From contig NZ_NHOT01000001.1 in the NCBI RefSeq assembly GCF_002197755.1, positions 248,001 to 312,000 on the forward strand: 64,000 nucleotides of DNA, written 5' to 3'. Under the pieces are notes generated by a model, which saw only the letters and a program-made list of their open reading frames with translations, searched no databases and was not told where the DNA came from. Both the position numbers and the translations under genes were made by a program. This stretch comes from Pedobacter sp. AJM (GTDB taxonomy: Bacteria; Bacteroidota; Bacteroidia; Sphingobacteriales; Sphingobacteriaceae). Shown here piece after piece: positions 1 to 8,498 of the stretch (position 1 is its first letter; each line of letters starts with the position of its first letter).

Positions 1-438
1 TCAGCTGATGATGTGACTTATGTTTCAAATATGTTTAGCGGGCTGTTAACTAAATTAATTGATGAGGGAAAAATTAATGAAGGTAAAAAAATAGCAAATC
101 AATACTTTCAGGTGATACCTGACAAATTTTATACCATGCGCCAGGTGGTAAGTACTTTCTATTTTACAGAAAGCCTTTATCGTTTGAATGATTTAAACCG
201 GGCAAATGCAATGATCAGCAAATCCGCCAATCACATCAACAAAGAGCTGACCTATCTGGCTGACGTTTCTGAAAGCAAAGATCAACTCGCATCAGCGCAA
301 AACGTTCGTATTTACCTTACCTATCTTGCTCAGATGGTCAAGCTGACGCAAACATTTAAGCAGAACGGGTTGAGTAAGCAACTTGAAAATCAATACAACG
401 AATTAATACAAAGATTTACCCCATTTGCCTCAAGCTAA
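1..438 (+). CDS. DUF2723 (GT117-type) membrane protein, C-terminal part only
   Basis: The reading frame is open from the first base and ends at a TAA at 436-438, so only the last 145 residues are visible and the start lies outside the window. The residues align end to end with the C-terminus of the next gene (shared patterns include LIxEGK, KxVxxxYF/YEVxP, SAxxINKEL and GSQNV/AQNV). The two genes are therefore tandem paralogues. In this family the C-terminal part is a soluble helical, TPR-like region following an N-terminal multi-pass membrane domain. A hairpin terminator follows directly. Confidence 0.85.
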   Translation, partial: SADDVTYVSNMFSGLLTKLIDEGKINEGKKIANQYFQVIPDKFYTMRQVVSTFYFTESLYRLNDLNRANAMISKSANHINKELTYLADVSESKDQLASAQNVRIYLTYLAQMVKLTQTFKQNGLSKQLENQYNELIQRFTPFASS

Positions 439-458
439 GTAAAAATACATTTAAACCT

Positions 459-503
459 AACCCATAATCAGCATCTATGATTCTGTTTATGGGTTTTTAT
501 TTT
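459..503 (+). terminator. Rho-independent terminator after first DUF2723 gene
   Basis: AACCCATAA at 459-467 pairs with TTTATGGGTT at 486-495, followed by a T-rich run. It sits about 20 bases after the stop codon and separates the two paralogues into distinct transcription units. Confidence 0.6.
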
Positions 504-664
504 TTTCACCACATTTAAAAGGCAATAAAGTACCTGGTAAAATAACCTGCAGCCGTTAAAATTTGTTAAATCAATCTAAAAATTTACCAGTTTTATCGAC
601 TAGAATAGTTAATTTCGGCAGCATTTTTATGTGAAAACAATTTTTTAATATCATTAAATAACCA

Positions 665-3600
665 ATGAATTATTCTAAAGTCAATAATATAGTAGGCTGG
701 ATCTGCTTTCTAATTGCTACCATAACTTATGTTTTAACCCTTGAGCCCTCTGCAAGCTTTTGGGACTGCGGAGAATTTATCGCATCAGCATACAGAATGC
801 AGGTGGTACACCAGCCAGGCGCACCATTATTCTTAATGATCCAACGCTTCTTCTCTATTTTTGCCTTTGGTGATGTTACAAAAATTGCCTACTGGATGAA
901 CATTGGTTCTGCAGTATCAAGCGGTGCTACGATCATGTTCTTGTTCTGGACGATTACGGCATTGGCTAAAAAAACACTGGTTAAACCAGGCGAGGTGCTT
1001 TCAAAAAGTACGTTAATCAGCATTATGGGTGCCGGAGCGGTTGGTGCGCTGGCTTATACCTTCTCAGATAGTTTCTGGTTTTCTGCAGTAGAATCAGAAG
1101 TTTATGCTCAATCATCCTTATTTACAGCTATTGTATTCTGGGCAATTCTAAAATGGGAATCTCATGCCGATGAGCCGAGAGCCGACAGGTGGCTGTTATT
1201 TATTGCCTATATCATGGGTTTATCTATTGGTATTCACTTACTAAACTTATTAACCATTCCGGCAATTGCTTTTGTATATTATTTCAGAAGAACAGGCAAA
1301 GCGACTACCGCTGGTATTTTTAAAACCCTGATTGCTGGAATCTTAATTTTAGCTGTTATTCAATATGGCATTATTCAATATTTAGTCTCCTTCGGTGCCT
1401 ATTTCGATTTATTCTTCGTGAACACTTTAGGTCTTGGCTTCGGAACAGGTGTGCTGTTTTTTGCGATCGTATTAATTGGTTTATTGGTTTGGGGAATCAG
1501 GTACTCCATTAAACACCAAAAGAAATTATTAAACCTGGGCTTGATTTCAACAGTACTCATTATTTTCGGATATGCTTCATTCTCCATGATCATCATCCGG
1601 GCAAAAGCTGATCCAAATTTAAATAATAGTGCCCCTAAAGATGCTTTCTCCTTTTTAAGCTACCTTAACCGTGAACAATATGGTGACAGGCCACTGGGCT
1701 ATGGACCTAACTACAACTCTGAACGGACCGGAATTAAAGAGGGGGGAAAAACCATCTGGAGAAAAGGGAATGATAAGTATGAAAAAGCAGGCACAAAAAC
1801 GGAATACGAATACAACAACAATACTTTGCTCCCCCGTATGTATAGCGATGATGCCCCTCATGCCGCATTTTATAAAGAATGGATGCACCTTGATGATGCT
1901 AAAAAGCCAAACCTGGCAGATAACGTAGGTTTCTTATTCAGCTACCAGATCGGTTACATGTATATGCGTTATTTCGGATGGAATTTTATTGGCCGCCAGA
2001 ATGATGAACAAGGTCAGGGAAGCGGTTATGAAGGAGAATGGTTAAGTGGCATTAAAGCTTTTGACTCTTGGAAAATTGGCGATCAAAGTCATTTGCCCCC
2101 ATCAACAGTTGATAATAAAGCTTACAACCGCTTCTTCTTTCTGCCATTGATTATTGGCTTGTTAGGTGCCATCTGGCATTTTCAACGCAATCAAAAAGAT
2201 GCCGGTGTAGTGGCTTTACTCTTCTTTTTTACCGGTATTGCCATTGTTTTATACTTAAACCAAAAGCCCTTAGAACCTCGTGAACGTGATTATGCTTATG
2301 TAGGCTCATTCTATGCCTTCGCGATATGGATTGGACTCGGGGTTCTGGCCATTCGAGAGTGGGTACTCAAAAAGCTGAGCCCAACCGCCGGTGCCATTGG
2401 CGCTACCGTGATTGGATTACTGGTTGCACCTGTAATTATGGCTGAACAAGGCTGGGATGATCACGATCGTTCTACAAAAATGGTGGCACATGATATTGCA
2501 CTGGATTATCTTCAGTCATGCGCATCCAATGCCATTTTGTTTACTTATGGCGATAATGACACTTATCCGCTCTGGTACATCCAGGAGGTTGAAAATGTTC
2601 GCCCTGATGTCCGCATTGTGAATTTAAGCTTATTCGATACAGACTGGTACATTAATGGTTTAAGACAGAAACAAAATCAATCTGAGCCATTGCCAATCAC
2701 CATGAAACCTGAACAATATGTACAGGGAGAAAGAGATGTAATGCCTTTCGATGATTATAAAATTGCGGGTAATGTGGAACTTAAAAACATCGTGGAATTA
2801 CTTTTATCCAATGATGACAATGATAAAGTAGCCATGCAGGATGGTACTAAATCTAACTTCCTGCCTACTAAAAATTTCAAAATCACCATTGATCCGCAAC
2901 AGGTAATCAGTACAGGAACCGTTTCTCCTGCCAATGCAGCAAAAATTACTCCTGAAATGGACTGGACATTCAACAAAGGGTATGTTACTAAAGGTACTTT
3001 AGCCATGCTGGATATCCTGGCACACAACAACTGGAAAAGGCCAATTTATTTTGCCTCTACTGTACCTTCAGATCAATACAATGGTTTGGATAAATACTTA
3101 TACAGTGAAGGCCTGGCCTTACGCTTGATGCCACTTAAACCAGATACTGCTAATAATGAAGAAAGGGCTGAACAGTTAAATACTCCAGTTCTTTACAACA
3201 ACGTAATGACCAAGTTTAAATGGGGCAACATGAAAACTGCCACTTATTTAGATCCGCAATCATCAGATGACACCTTTATTTTCACCAATATCTTCAGTAA
3301 CCTCGCCGGAAGTTTAATTAAAGAAGGAAAAAATACCGAAGCTAAAAAAGTGGTAGATAAATATTATGAAGTGATGCCACAACGGTTCTTTGGCATTCGT
3401 ACTGTAGTGGTAAAATATTACATGGCCGAAAATCTGTATAAGTTAGGTGAAACAGCCAGGGCAAATGAAATTTTAACACAATCAGCAGATTATATCAATA
3501 AAGAACTTATTTTCCTGAGTGATATTTCGCAGTCTAAACGTTCACTAACCGGATCGCAAAATGTGCAGACAGGCCTCTACTATTTAGACAGAATGATTAA

Positions 3601-3712
3601 AACCAGCAAGGCTGCCGGCCAGGAAAAGGTAAGCACACAACTGGAAAAAATATTTGCTGGATTGGAGGCTAAATTTTCAGGTTATTATGGGCAGCAAGGC
3701 CCGGGGCAATAA
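665..3712 (+). CDS. DUF2723 / glycosyltransferase family 117-type integral membrane protein
   Basis: This 1015-residue protein has an N-terminal half rich in hydrophobic segments (first at about residues 8-26, then many between 60 and 310 and between 490 and 600) and a hydrophilic C-terminal half. Conserved family features are WDCGEF at residues 33-38, where the acidic residues suggest a GT-C-type active site, HQPGAPLF at 49-56, and a PLEPRERDYAY stretch in the middle of the protein. The last 150 residues match the truncated gene upstream. The family (Pfam DUF2723, related to eukaryotic TMEM260 O-mannosyltransferase) is thought to glycosylate cell-envelope proteins or sugars from a lipid-linked donor; the substrate here is unknown. 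Length is typical for Bacteroidota members. The ATG at 665 directly precedes the first membrane helix. Confidence 0.85.
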   Translation: MNYSKVNNIVGWICFLIATITYVLTLEPSASFWDCGEFIASAYRMQVVHQPGAPLFLMIQRFFSIFAFGDVTKIAYWMNIGSAVSSGATIMFLFWTITALAKKTLVKPGEVLSKSTLISIMGAGAVGALAYTFSDSFWFSAVESEVYAQSSLFTAIVFWAILKWESHADEPRADRWLLFIAYIMGLSIGIHLLNLLTIPAIAFVYYFRRTGKATTAGIFKTLIAGILILAVIQYGIIQYLVSFGAYFDLFFVNTLGLGFGTGVLFFAIVLIGLLVWGIRYSIKHQKKLLNLGLISTVLIIFGYASFSMIIIRAKADPNLNNSAPKDAFSFLSYLNREQYGDRPLGYGPNYNSERTGIKEGGKTIWRKGNDKYEKAGTKTEYEYNNNTLLPRMYSDDAPHAAFYKEWMHLDDAKKPNLADNVGFLFSYQIGYMYMRYFGWNFIGRQNDEQGQGSGYEGEWLSGIKAFDSWKIGDQSHLPPSTVDNKAYNRFFFLPLIIGLLGAIWHFQRNQKDAGVVALLFFFTGIAIVLYLNQKPLEPRERDYAYVGSFYAFAIWIGLGVLAIREWVLKKLSPTAGAIGATVIGLLVAPVIMAEQGWDDHDRSTKMVAHDIALDYLQSCASNAILFTYGDNDTYPLWYIQEVENVRPDVRIVNLSLFDTDWYINGLRQKQNQSEPLPITMKPEQYVQGERDVMPFDDYKIAGNVELKNIVELLLSNDDNDKVAMQDGTKSNFLPTKNFKITIDPQQVISTGTVSPANAAKITPEMDWTFNKGYVTKGTLAMLDILAHNNWKRPIYFASTVPSDQYNGLDKYLYSEGLALRLMPLKPDTANNEERAEQLNTPVLYNNVMTKFKWGNMKTATYLDPQSSDDTFIFTNIFSNLAGSLIKEGKNTEAKKVVDKYYEVMPQRFFGIRTVVVKYYMAENLYKLGETARANEILTQSADYINKELIFLSDISQSKRSLTGSQNVQTGLYYLDRMIKTSKAAGQEKVSTQLEKIFAGLEAKFSGYYGQQGPGQ

Positions 3713-3738
3713 ACTTAATGATTAAAATATAAGCTTAC

Positions 3739-3773
3739 AAAGCAGTTACATTTAGTTGTAGCTGCTTTTTTTT
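3739..3773 (+). terminator. Terminator after the GT117-type gene
   Basis: AAGCAG and TACA around 3740-3750 pair with TGTA and CTGCTT at 3757-3766 across a short loop, followed by eight T residues. It lies about 30 bases after the stop codon. Confidence 0.65.
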
Positions 3774-3909
3774 GCGCTTGCGCTCGTTTCTAACGAGTGC
3801 AAGAATAGCCTTACGATTTTATCGTAAAAAGATGCATAAAGATTAATTTGGCATATAAGTCGTAAATACGACAAACTATTTAAACGCTCGTTAGAATCGA
3901 GTGTAAGCA
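3774..3909 (+). repeat. REP-like unit a (upstream of RAYT)
   Basis: A roughly 140-bp unit beginning GCGCTTGCGCTCGTTTCTAA. It contains the same ordered hairpins as the three units downstream of the transposase: a long outer stem, a TTACGAT/ATCGTAA stem, a GTCGTAaatACGAC stem, and a final GCTCG-type stem. It is the most diverged copy and lies 38 bases before the transposase start. Confidence 0.8.
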
Positions 3910-3946
3910 ATTATGATTTTTCAGTATAAATAAATATTTTTATTGA

Positions 3947-4501
3947 ATGTCAGATCAGTATCAAGCTAGGAATCCGGAAGGTATCTACTTTCTAACTTTT
4001 ACGATTGTAGATTGGGTGGATATATTCACCCGTCAATCTTATAAAGAAATTATCATGGATTCTTTAAAGTATTGCCAATCAAACAAAGGCCTTATACTTT
4101 ACGCATACTGTTTAATGACAAATCATATCCATCTTATTGCATCTACCCATACAAATGTCAAGCTTTTTGAAATCATAAGAGATTTTAAAAAATTCACAAA
4201 CAAGGCTATTATTAAAGAGATATCTTCTGAAAATGAAAGTCGCAGGAAATGGTTGCTTAATAAATTTGAATTTGCTGGAAAATATCTTACACGAATTGAA
4301 AACTATAAAGTTTGGCAAGATGGTTATCATGCGGTTGAATTAATCAGTCCAAATTTTACATTTCAAAAGTTGAATTACATTCATCAAAATCCGGTTAGAG
4401 CTGGAATAGTGTCTGAGCCAGAACATTATATTTATAGTTCAGCATCCAACTATTATAATTTAGGAGGCCCAATAGAAATTGAATTGTTAGACATTGATTG
4501 A
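3947..4501 (+). CDS. REP-associated tyrosine transposase (RAYT, Y1/IS200-like)
   Basis: The 184-residue protein belongs to the single-domain Y1 transposase superfamily that nicks and joins single-stranded DNA. The metal-binding HUH-type motif is NHIHLIA with H60 and H62. The probable nucleophile is Y144 in KLNYIHQNPVRAGIV, and the preceding WQDGYHAVEL segment (residues 123-132) is typical of RAYTs rather than of classical IS200/IS605 TnpA. RAYTs are usually domesticated single-copy genes that act on REP hairpins. Here four hairpin-rich units flank the gene, one upstream and three downstream, which supports that reading. The ATG at 3947 gives the standard N-terminus with FLTFTIVDW. Confidence 0.9.
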   Translation: MSDQYQARNPEGIYFLTFTIVDWVDIFTRQSYKEIIMDSLKYCQSNKGLILYAYCLMTNHIHLIASTHTNVKLFEIIRDFKKFTNKAIIKEISSENESRRKWLLNKFEFAGKYLTRIENYKVWQDGYHAVELISPNFTFQKLNYIHQNPVRAGIVSEPEHYIYSSASNYYNLGGPIEIELLDID

Positions 4502-4515
4502 GAGATGCATAAGAT

Positions 4516-4940
4516 ATGTACTTGCGCTCGGTTTTAAAGCCGCGCAATAATAGCCCTACGATTTTATTGTAAATGTGTATAAAACGAGTTTACCCTTATA
4601 TGCCGTAAAATACGGCAACCTATTTATACGCTTGTTTGAAACGAGCGTAAGCCGTTCTATAGCGCTTGCGCTTGTTTCTAACAAGTGCAAGAATAGCCTT
4701 ACGATTTTATCGTAAAAGTATACAAAACCAGTTTACCCTTACACGCCGTAAAATACGGCAACCTATTTACATGCTCGTTTCAAACGAGCGTAAGCAATTC
4801 TATAGCGCTTGCGCTTGTTTCTAACAAGTGCAATAATAGCCTTACGATTTTATCGTAAAAGTATACAAAACCAGTTTACCCTTACATGCCCTAAAATACG
4901 GCAACCTATTTACACGCTCGTTTCAAACGAGCGTGAACTG
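4516..4940 (+). repeat. Tandem array of three REP-like units (b, c, d), period about 143 bp
   Basis: Three units start near 4518, 4661 and 4804. Each carries four palindromes in the same order: CTTGCGCTTGTT pairing with AACAAGTGCAAG, TTACGAT with ATCGTAA, GCCGTA with TACGGC, and GCTCGTTT with AAACGAGC. Units c and d are nearly identical. Unit b and unit a upstream of the transposase are more diverged, mostly by compensating or wobble changes in stems (for example GGTTTTAAAGCC in unit b). The array ends against the accA terminator. Confidence 0.85.
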
Positions 4941-4941
4941 C

Positions 4942-4975
4942 AAAAAAAAATCCCGCTCAGCCAGGCCAAACGGGA
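4942..4975 (-). terminator. accA terminator
   Basis: On the minus strand TCCCG, a short imperfect arm, and CGGGA (plus-strand 4951-4975) are followed by nine T residues (plus-strand A run 4942-4950). It lies about 20 bases beyond the accA stop codon. Confidence 0.75.
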
Positions 4976-4997
4976 CAAAAATATAGGTAGTTAATGA

Positions 4998-5960
4998 TTA
5001 TTCGTTTACAACTCCCATTGCACAGAATTTATCAATTCTTTGCTCAATCATTTTATCGGTTTTTAATTTACCTAAAGCTGCCAGATCTTTAATCAGGTAT
5101 TCTTTTAACGTTTTGCCCATCAGCTCCGGATCCTGATGCGCACCTCCAAGCGGCTCCGGAATAATTCCGTCAATCAGCTTGTTGCCAAACATATCATCAG
5201 ACGTTAGTTTTAAACATTCTGCAGCTTTTTCTTTAAAATCCCAGCTTCTCCATAAAATAGATGAACAAGATTCCGGAGAAATTACAGAATACCAGGTATG
5301 CTCTAACATATAAACCTTATCGCCAATACCAATCCCTAAAGCACCGCCTGATGCACCTTCACCCACAACAATACAGATAATCGGCACACGGAGTACAGAC
5401 ATTTCTAATAAGTTTCTGGCAATGGCTTCACCTTGACCACGTTCTTCTGCTTCTAAACCCGGATAAGCACCCATGGTATCAATAAAAGAAACAACAGGTT
5501 TGTTAAATTTTTCTGCCAGGCGCATTAAACGTAAAGCTTTGCGGTAACCTTCAGGGTTAGCCATACCGAAGTTGCGAAACTGACGCTCTTTGGTATTTTT
5601 GCCCTTCTGATGACCGATAACCATTATGGTTTGGCCGTTTATGGTCGCAAAACCACCAATAATGGCTTTATCATCTTTAACCGTTCTATCACCGTGAAGC
5701 TCAATAAAATCATCACAAATCATGCTGATATAATCAAGCGTTTGCGGACGATCCGGATGACGGCTCATCTGAACCTTATTCCAGCCTGTTAAATTTTTAT
5801 ATAAGTTATTGGTTGTTTCATTTAATTTACCGTCAAGCTCATCTAAAGTGGCAGACATATCTACCTTAGTTTTATCGGCAACCTGCTTAACCTTTTCTAT
5901 TTGCTGAACTAAATCTGCAATAGGTTTTTCAAAATCGAATGATGTTTTTATTTGCTGCAT
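4998..5960 (-). CDS. accA: Acetyl-CoA carboxylase carboxyltransferase subunit alpha
   Basis: The 320-residue protein is full length for AccA, which with AccD transfers the carboxyl group from carboxybiotin to acetyl-CoA to form malonyl-CoA for fatty acid synthesis in the cytoplasm. Seen in the sequence: HPDRPQ at residues 68-73, [13 protein letters not shown] at 130-142, [16 protein letters not shown] at 161-176 and the glycine-rich oxyanion segment EGASGGALG at 201-209. The N-terminal coiled-coil start [10 protein letters not shown] is typical. It is monocistronic, bounded by its own terminator and a 440-bp spacer. Confidence 0.97.
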   Translation of the reverse strand: MQQIKTSFDFEKPIADLVQQIEKVKQVADKTKVDMSATLDELDGKLNETTNNLYKNLTGWNKVQMSRHPDRPQTLDYISMICDDFIELHGDRTVKDDKAIIGGFATINGQTIMVIGHQKGKNTKERQFRNFGMANPEGYRKALRLMRLAEKFNKPVVSFIDTMGAYPGLEAEERGQGEAIARNLLEMSVLRVPIICIVVGEGASGGALGIGIGDKVYMLEHTWYSVISPESCSSILWRSWDFKEKAAECLKLTSDDMFGNKLIDGIIPEPLGGAHQDPELMGKTLKEYLIKDLAALGKLKTDKMIEQRIDKFCAMGVVNE

Positions 5961-6401
5961 AATTGAGCCACAAAAATAAGTATTTATTTTTAGTTTGCAG
6001 GCAACAGTTTACGCTTTGAATTTTTAAGCAGATAAATTGCCCTGGCAGCATTGACAAATTTTCCTGCATGCTGACGATTTGAGTTGTCAAACCTTAAAGT
6101 TTATGTACTGTGAAATCTGTTGCTTCTAAATAAATCATTTGGAAAGCAGTGGCAGTAATGCTTTGGTAAAGCATCCACTGTGGTCGGGTTTAAATTATTC
6201 AGGTTACCGCTACTATGAGGGGTTTCCGTACTACAAGCCTAACCGATTTAGCCCTGATTGAAGCGGCATCTCCCGATTTTTTATCGGTAATACAGCGCAA
6301 AGCAGGAACAAATTTTATATTTGCACTGCCTTTGCGCTCCCATTATTGAATGAACGATATCTCTACACTATCTTAACATCCTATAATCACCACCATCATA
6401 G
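5961..6401. other. 440-bp spacer with a decayed Bacteroidota intergenic repeat
   Basis: No supportable gene. The stretch 6247-6315 (containing TTTAGCCCTGATTGAAGCGG, then CCCGATTTTTTATCGG, then an ACAGCGCAAAGCAGGA-like end) resembles a repeat I recall between genes in Pedobacter and Flavobacterium genomes. The inner part can form a hairpin (CCGAT...ATCGG). The rest appears unstructured. Confidence 0.4.
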
Positions 6402-7961
6402 CTAAAACTTAGCCGCCTCTCCTTCTTTTGGCAACGCTTTTTTGATAAACTCCCTGATGTGGTTATTTGCCGTTTTCAAATCATCTTTTCGCAGATACAT
6501 CATGTGTCCGCTCCGGTAGCCTTCCCATGTCATTCTATCCTTTAATTTACCGGCGGCGTCTAGTTGCCACATGCTGTATTTGGCATTGAAATAATCGCAG
6601 GCACCATCGTAATAACCGGATTGCACCAATAAGTGGAGGAATGAATTTTGTGCCATCGCCTGGCGGAGATTATCTCCAGTTTGGTCGCCTGTTTTATCCC
6701 AAGGGTAAACAGAACCGAACATATTATATTTTAAATCTGTTTTGTAATGGAGTTCATTGCGGATGTACATATTAATAGCCGGCGTGAACGAATGCAACCA
6801 GGAAGTTAATTCGGCATTGTAATCCGGACCTTCGCCAGCACTCATTTTATCGATGCCGCGGTAACGTGAATCTAACCGACCAACCGTGAACCCTTTATCT
6901 CGCATCAGTTCTTTCCAAAAGAAATCTGTTGGTACGTTAAGGTTATAATCCATGATTACCTTTTCTGATAAGCCGGAATATCGTGCCATTTTGTTTGCAG
7001 TTTCCTTCTTCTTATCCGCACTCAACATCCCTCCCTGTGCAATTGCCGGAATGAGTTCATTAATGGTAAAAGCCTCAACTTCGGGTAACATGGCGGTTAA
7101 ATCTTTCGACTGTAAATCTGCAGGCAACACTTTATGGTACCAGGCCGTAGCCGCAAAGTAGGGTAAACGCAAGGCAGCATCAACAGGGCCACCTCTTTCA
7201 ATGCCTAATTCTGTCGGCGAGACCAAAACCACACCATTTAAATACATCCATTGGTTGTTTTGTAGTTCCAAAGCCAGACCTGAAACGCGGGTGGTACCGT
7301 AACTCTCGCCAATAAGAAACTTTGGTGATGCCCAACGATTATTGCGGGTGACGAAAGTATTGATCCACTCGGCTAAATATTTAATGTCAGCTTTTACGCC
7401 GAAAAACTTTTCTTTCGGTACATCCTTACTTACCGCACGAGAGTAACCTGTATTAACCGGATCTACGTAAACAATATCAGCAACATCTAAAATAGAGTAC
7501 GGATTTTCTTTGTAGCCGTAGGGCTGTACCGGATAACCTTCATCATCAATATTCAAAACCACCGGACCGGTATAAGCAATATGCATCCAAACCGATGCCG
7601 AGCCCGGACCGCCGTTAAAGGAAATCACCAATGGTCGCTTATCTCGATTGGAAACGTCGCTCCGCTCATAATAAGTGTAAAACAAGCCTGCAATAGGTTT
7701 TCCTTCTTCATCCCAAACGGGTAAAGTACCTGTTGTAGCTTTATAAGGAACGGATTTACCGTTAATATTCACAGCGTGATTGGTCACTACAGTGCTCTCC
7801 ACTTTTATGCTTCTTTCGTTAGCTGCAGGTTTCGGCTCTTCTTTAACGGTTAATTCTGTGGTGGTTTTAGTTTCTTTTGATTGGTTTTTCTTCGGCTCTT
7901 GCTGTGCATTGACGAAAAAGCCTGCACATAAGAAGGTAGCGAGTACAAGTTTGAATTTCAT
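6402..7961 (-). CDS. Secreted S10 family serine carboxypeptidase-like peptidase
   Basis: The 519-residue protein has a signal peptide (residues 1-20, ending VNAQ) and a charged low-complexity linker to about residue 50. The alpha/beta-hydrolase core follows: FNGGPGSAS at 115-123 (oxyanion hole), VDPVNTGYS at 166-174, nucleophile S220 in GESYGTTR, a catalytic Asp in the YYDGACD segment (D452 or D456), and H486 in GYRSGHMMY. These match family S10 carboxypeptidases, which release C-terminal residues and work best at acidic pH. Location is probably periplasmic or extracellular. The gene stands alone; substrates cannot be read from the sequence. Confidence 0.9.
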   Translation of the reverse strand: MKFKLVLATFLCAGFFVNAQQEPKKNQSKETKTTTELTVKEEPKPAANERSIKVESTVVTNHAVNINGKSVPYKATTGTLPVWDEEGKPIAGLFYTYYERSDVSNRDKRPLVISFNGGPGSASVWMHIAYTGPVVLNIDDEGYPVQPYGYKENPYSILDVADIVYVDPVNTGYSRAVSKDVPKEKFFGVKADIKYLAEWINTFVTRNNRWASPKFLIGESYGTTRVSGLALELQNNQWMYLNGVVLVSPTELGIERGGPVDAALRLPYFAATAWYHKVLPADLQSKDLTAMLPEVEAFTINELIPAIAQGGMLSADKKKETANKMARYSGLSEKVIMDYNLNVPTDFFWKELMRDKGFTVGRLDSRYRGIDKMSAGEGPDYNAELTSWLHSFTPAINMYIRNELHYKTDLKYNMFGSVYPWDKTGDQTGDNLRQAMAQNSFLHLLVQSGYYDGACDYFNAKYSMWQLDAAGKLKDRMTWEGYRSGHMMYLRKDDLKTANNHIREFIKKALPKEGEAAKF

Positions 7962-8498
7962 TGAAGGTTTGGTTTGAATGTTTAAATATCAAACTTAAGA
8001 AGCGTTAATCAAAAATCGCTGTAGAAATGTTACCAAATCGTATGTTCTCCTGAACTTGATCCGAGATTTTTTCGAATCGTGCAGTTTTTTCCAATGCGGT
8101 GGCTGGCCTCGGCTGGCCGCCGAAGGGCTTTCTTCTTTTCTTAACAAGAGCAAGCAAAAGTCAAGGCTTGTAACTGATGTCGGATAAATTCGTTAAAGCT
8201 TTATTTCGGCAGCACAAGCACCCGATGAAAAATCTGGTGCTTGTGCTGCCTTGGGTGGTAGTGGTATGTAAAATTGTGGTGGAAGCTTTAATCGTTTTCT
8301 CCAATCCATCATTTCCTAGGCCGGGTAGCAGGGATGGCGATAGCGAAGCGCAAAGTTAAATTTGTAAGCTTCCTTTCAATTTTAAGCTGCTTTTTATATT
8401 GATATGAACAAGGGATTAATGCGGTCGTCTTCCTGAACTTGATACAGCAATCTTTTTATCGAAGCCTACCAACTGTCAATGAAGAACGATCAACAATC
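7962..8498. other. 536-bp spacer with a perfect 15-bp hairpin and interspersed-repeat debris
   Basis: No supportable gene. It holds a perfect inverted repeat at 8208-8250, two related segments starting CTGAACTTGAT (near 8051 and 8435) about 385 bp apart, a GCCGAAGGGCTTTC stretch near 8121 and a CCGGGTAGCAGGGATGGCGA stretch near 8321. The latter two resemble repeats common in this family. The arrangement suggests remnants of one or more small non-autonomous elements. Confidence 0.45.
8208..8250. repeat. Perfect 15-bp inverted repeat with 13-base loop
   Basis: GGCAGCACAAGCACC at 8208-8222 is the exact reverse complement of GGTGCTTGTGCTGCC at 8236-8250. No T run follows on either side, so it is not an ordinary terminator. 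Confidence 0.8.

Noticed and set aside
4516-4940. CRISPR array
   Set aside because: Units are about 143 bp, nearly identical throughout and made of palindromes, with no short repeat/variable spacer pattern and no cas genes. REP-like units fit better.
8177-8359. 60-codon open frame in the 7962-8498 spacer
   Set aside because: It runs through the perfect hairpin and repeat-like sequence, has low-complexity hydrophobic content created by the inverted repeat, and shows no family features.
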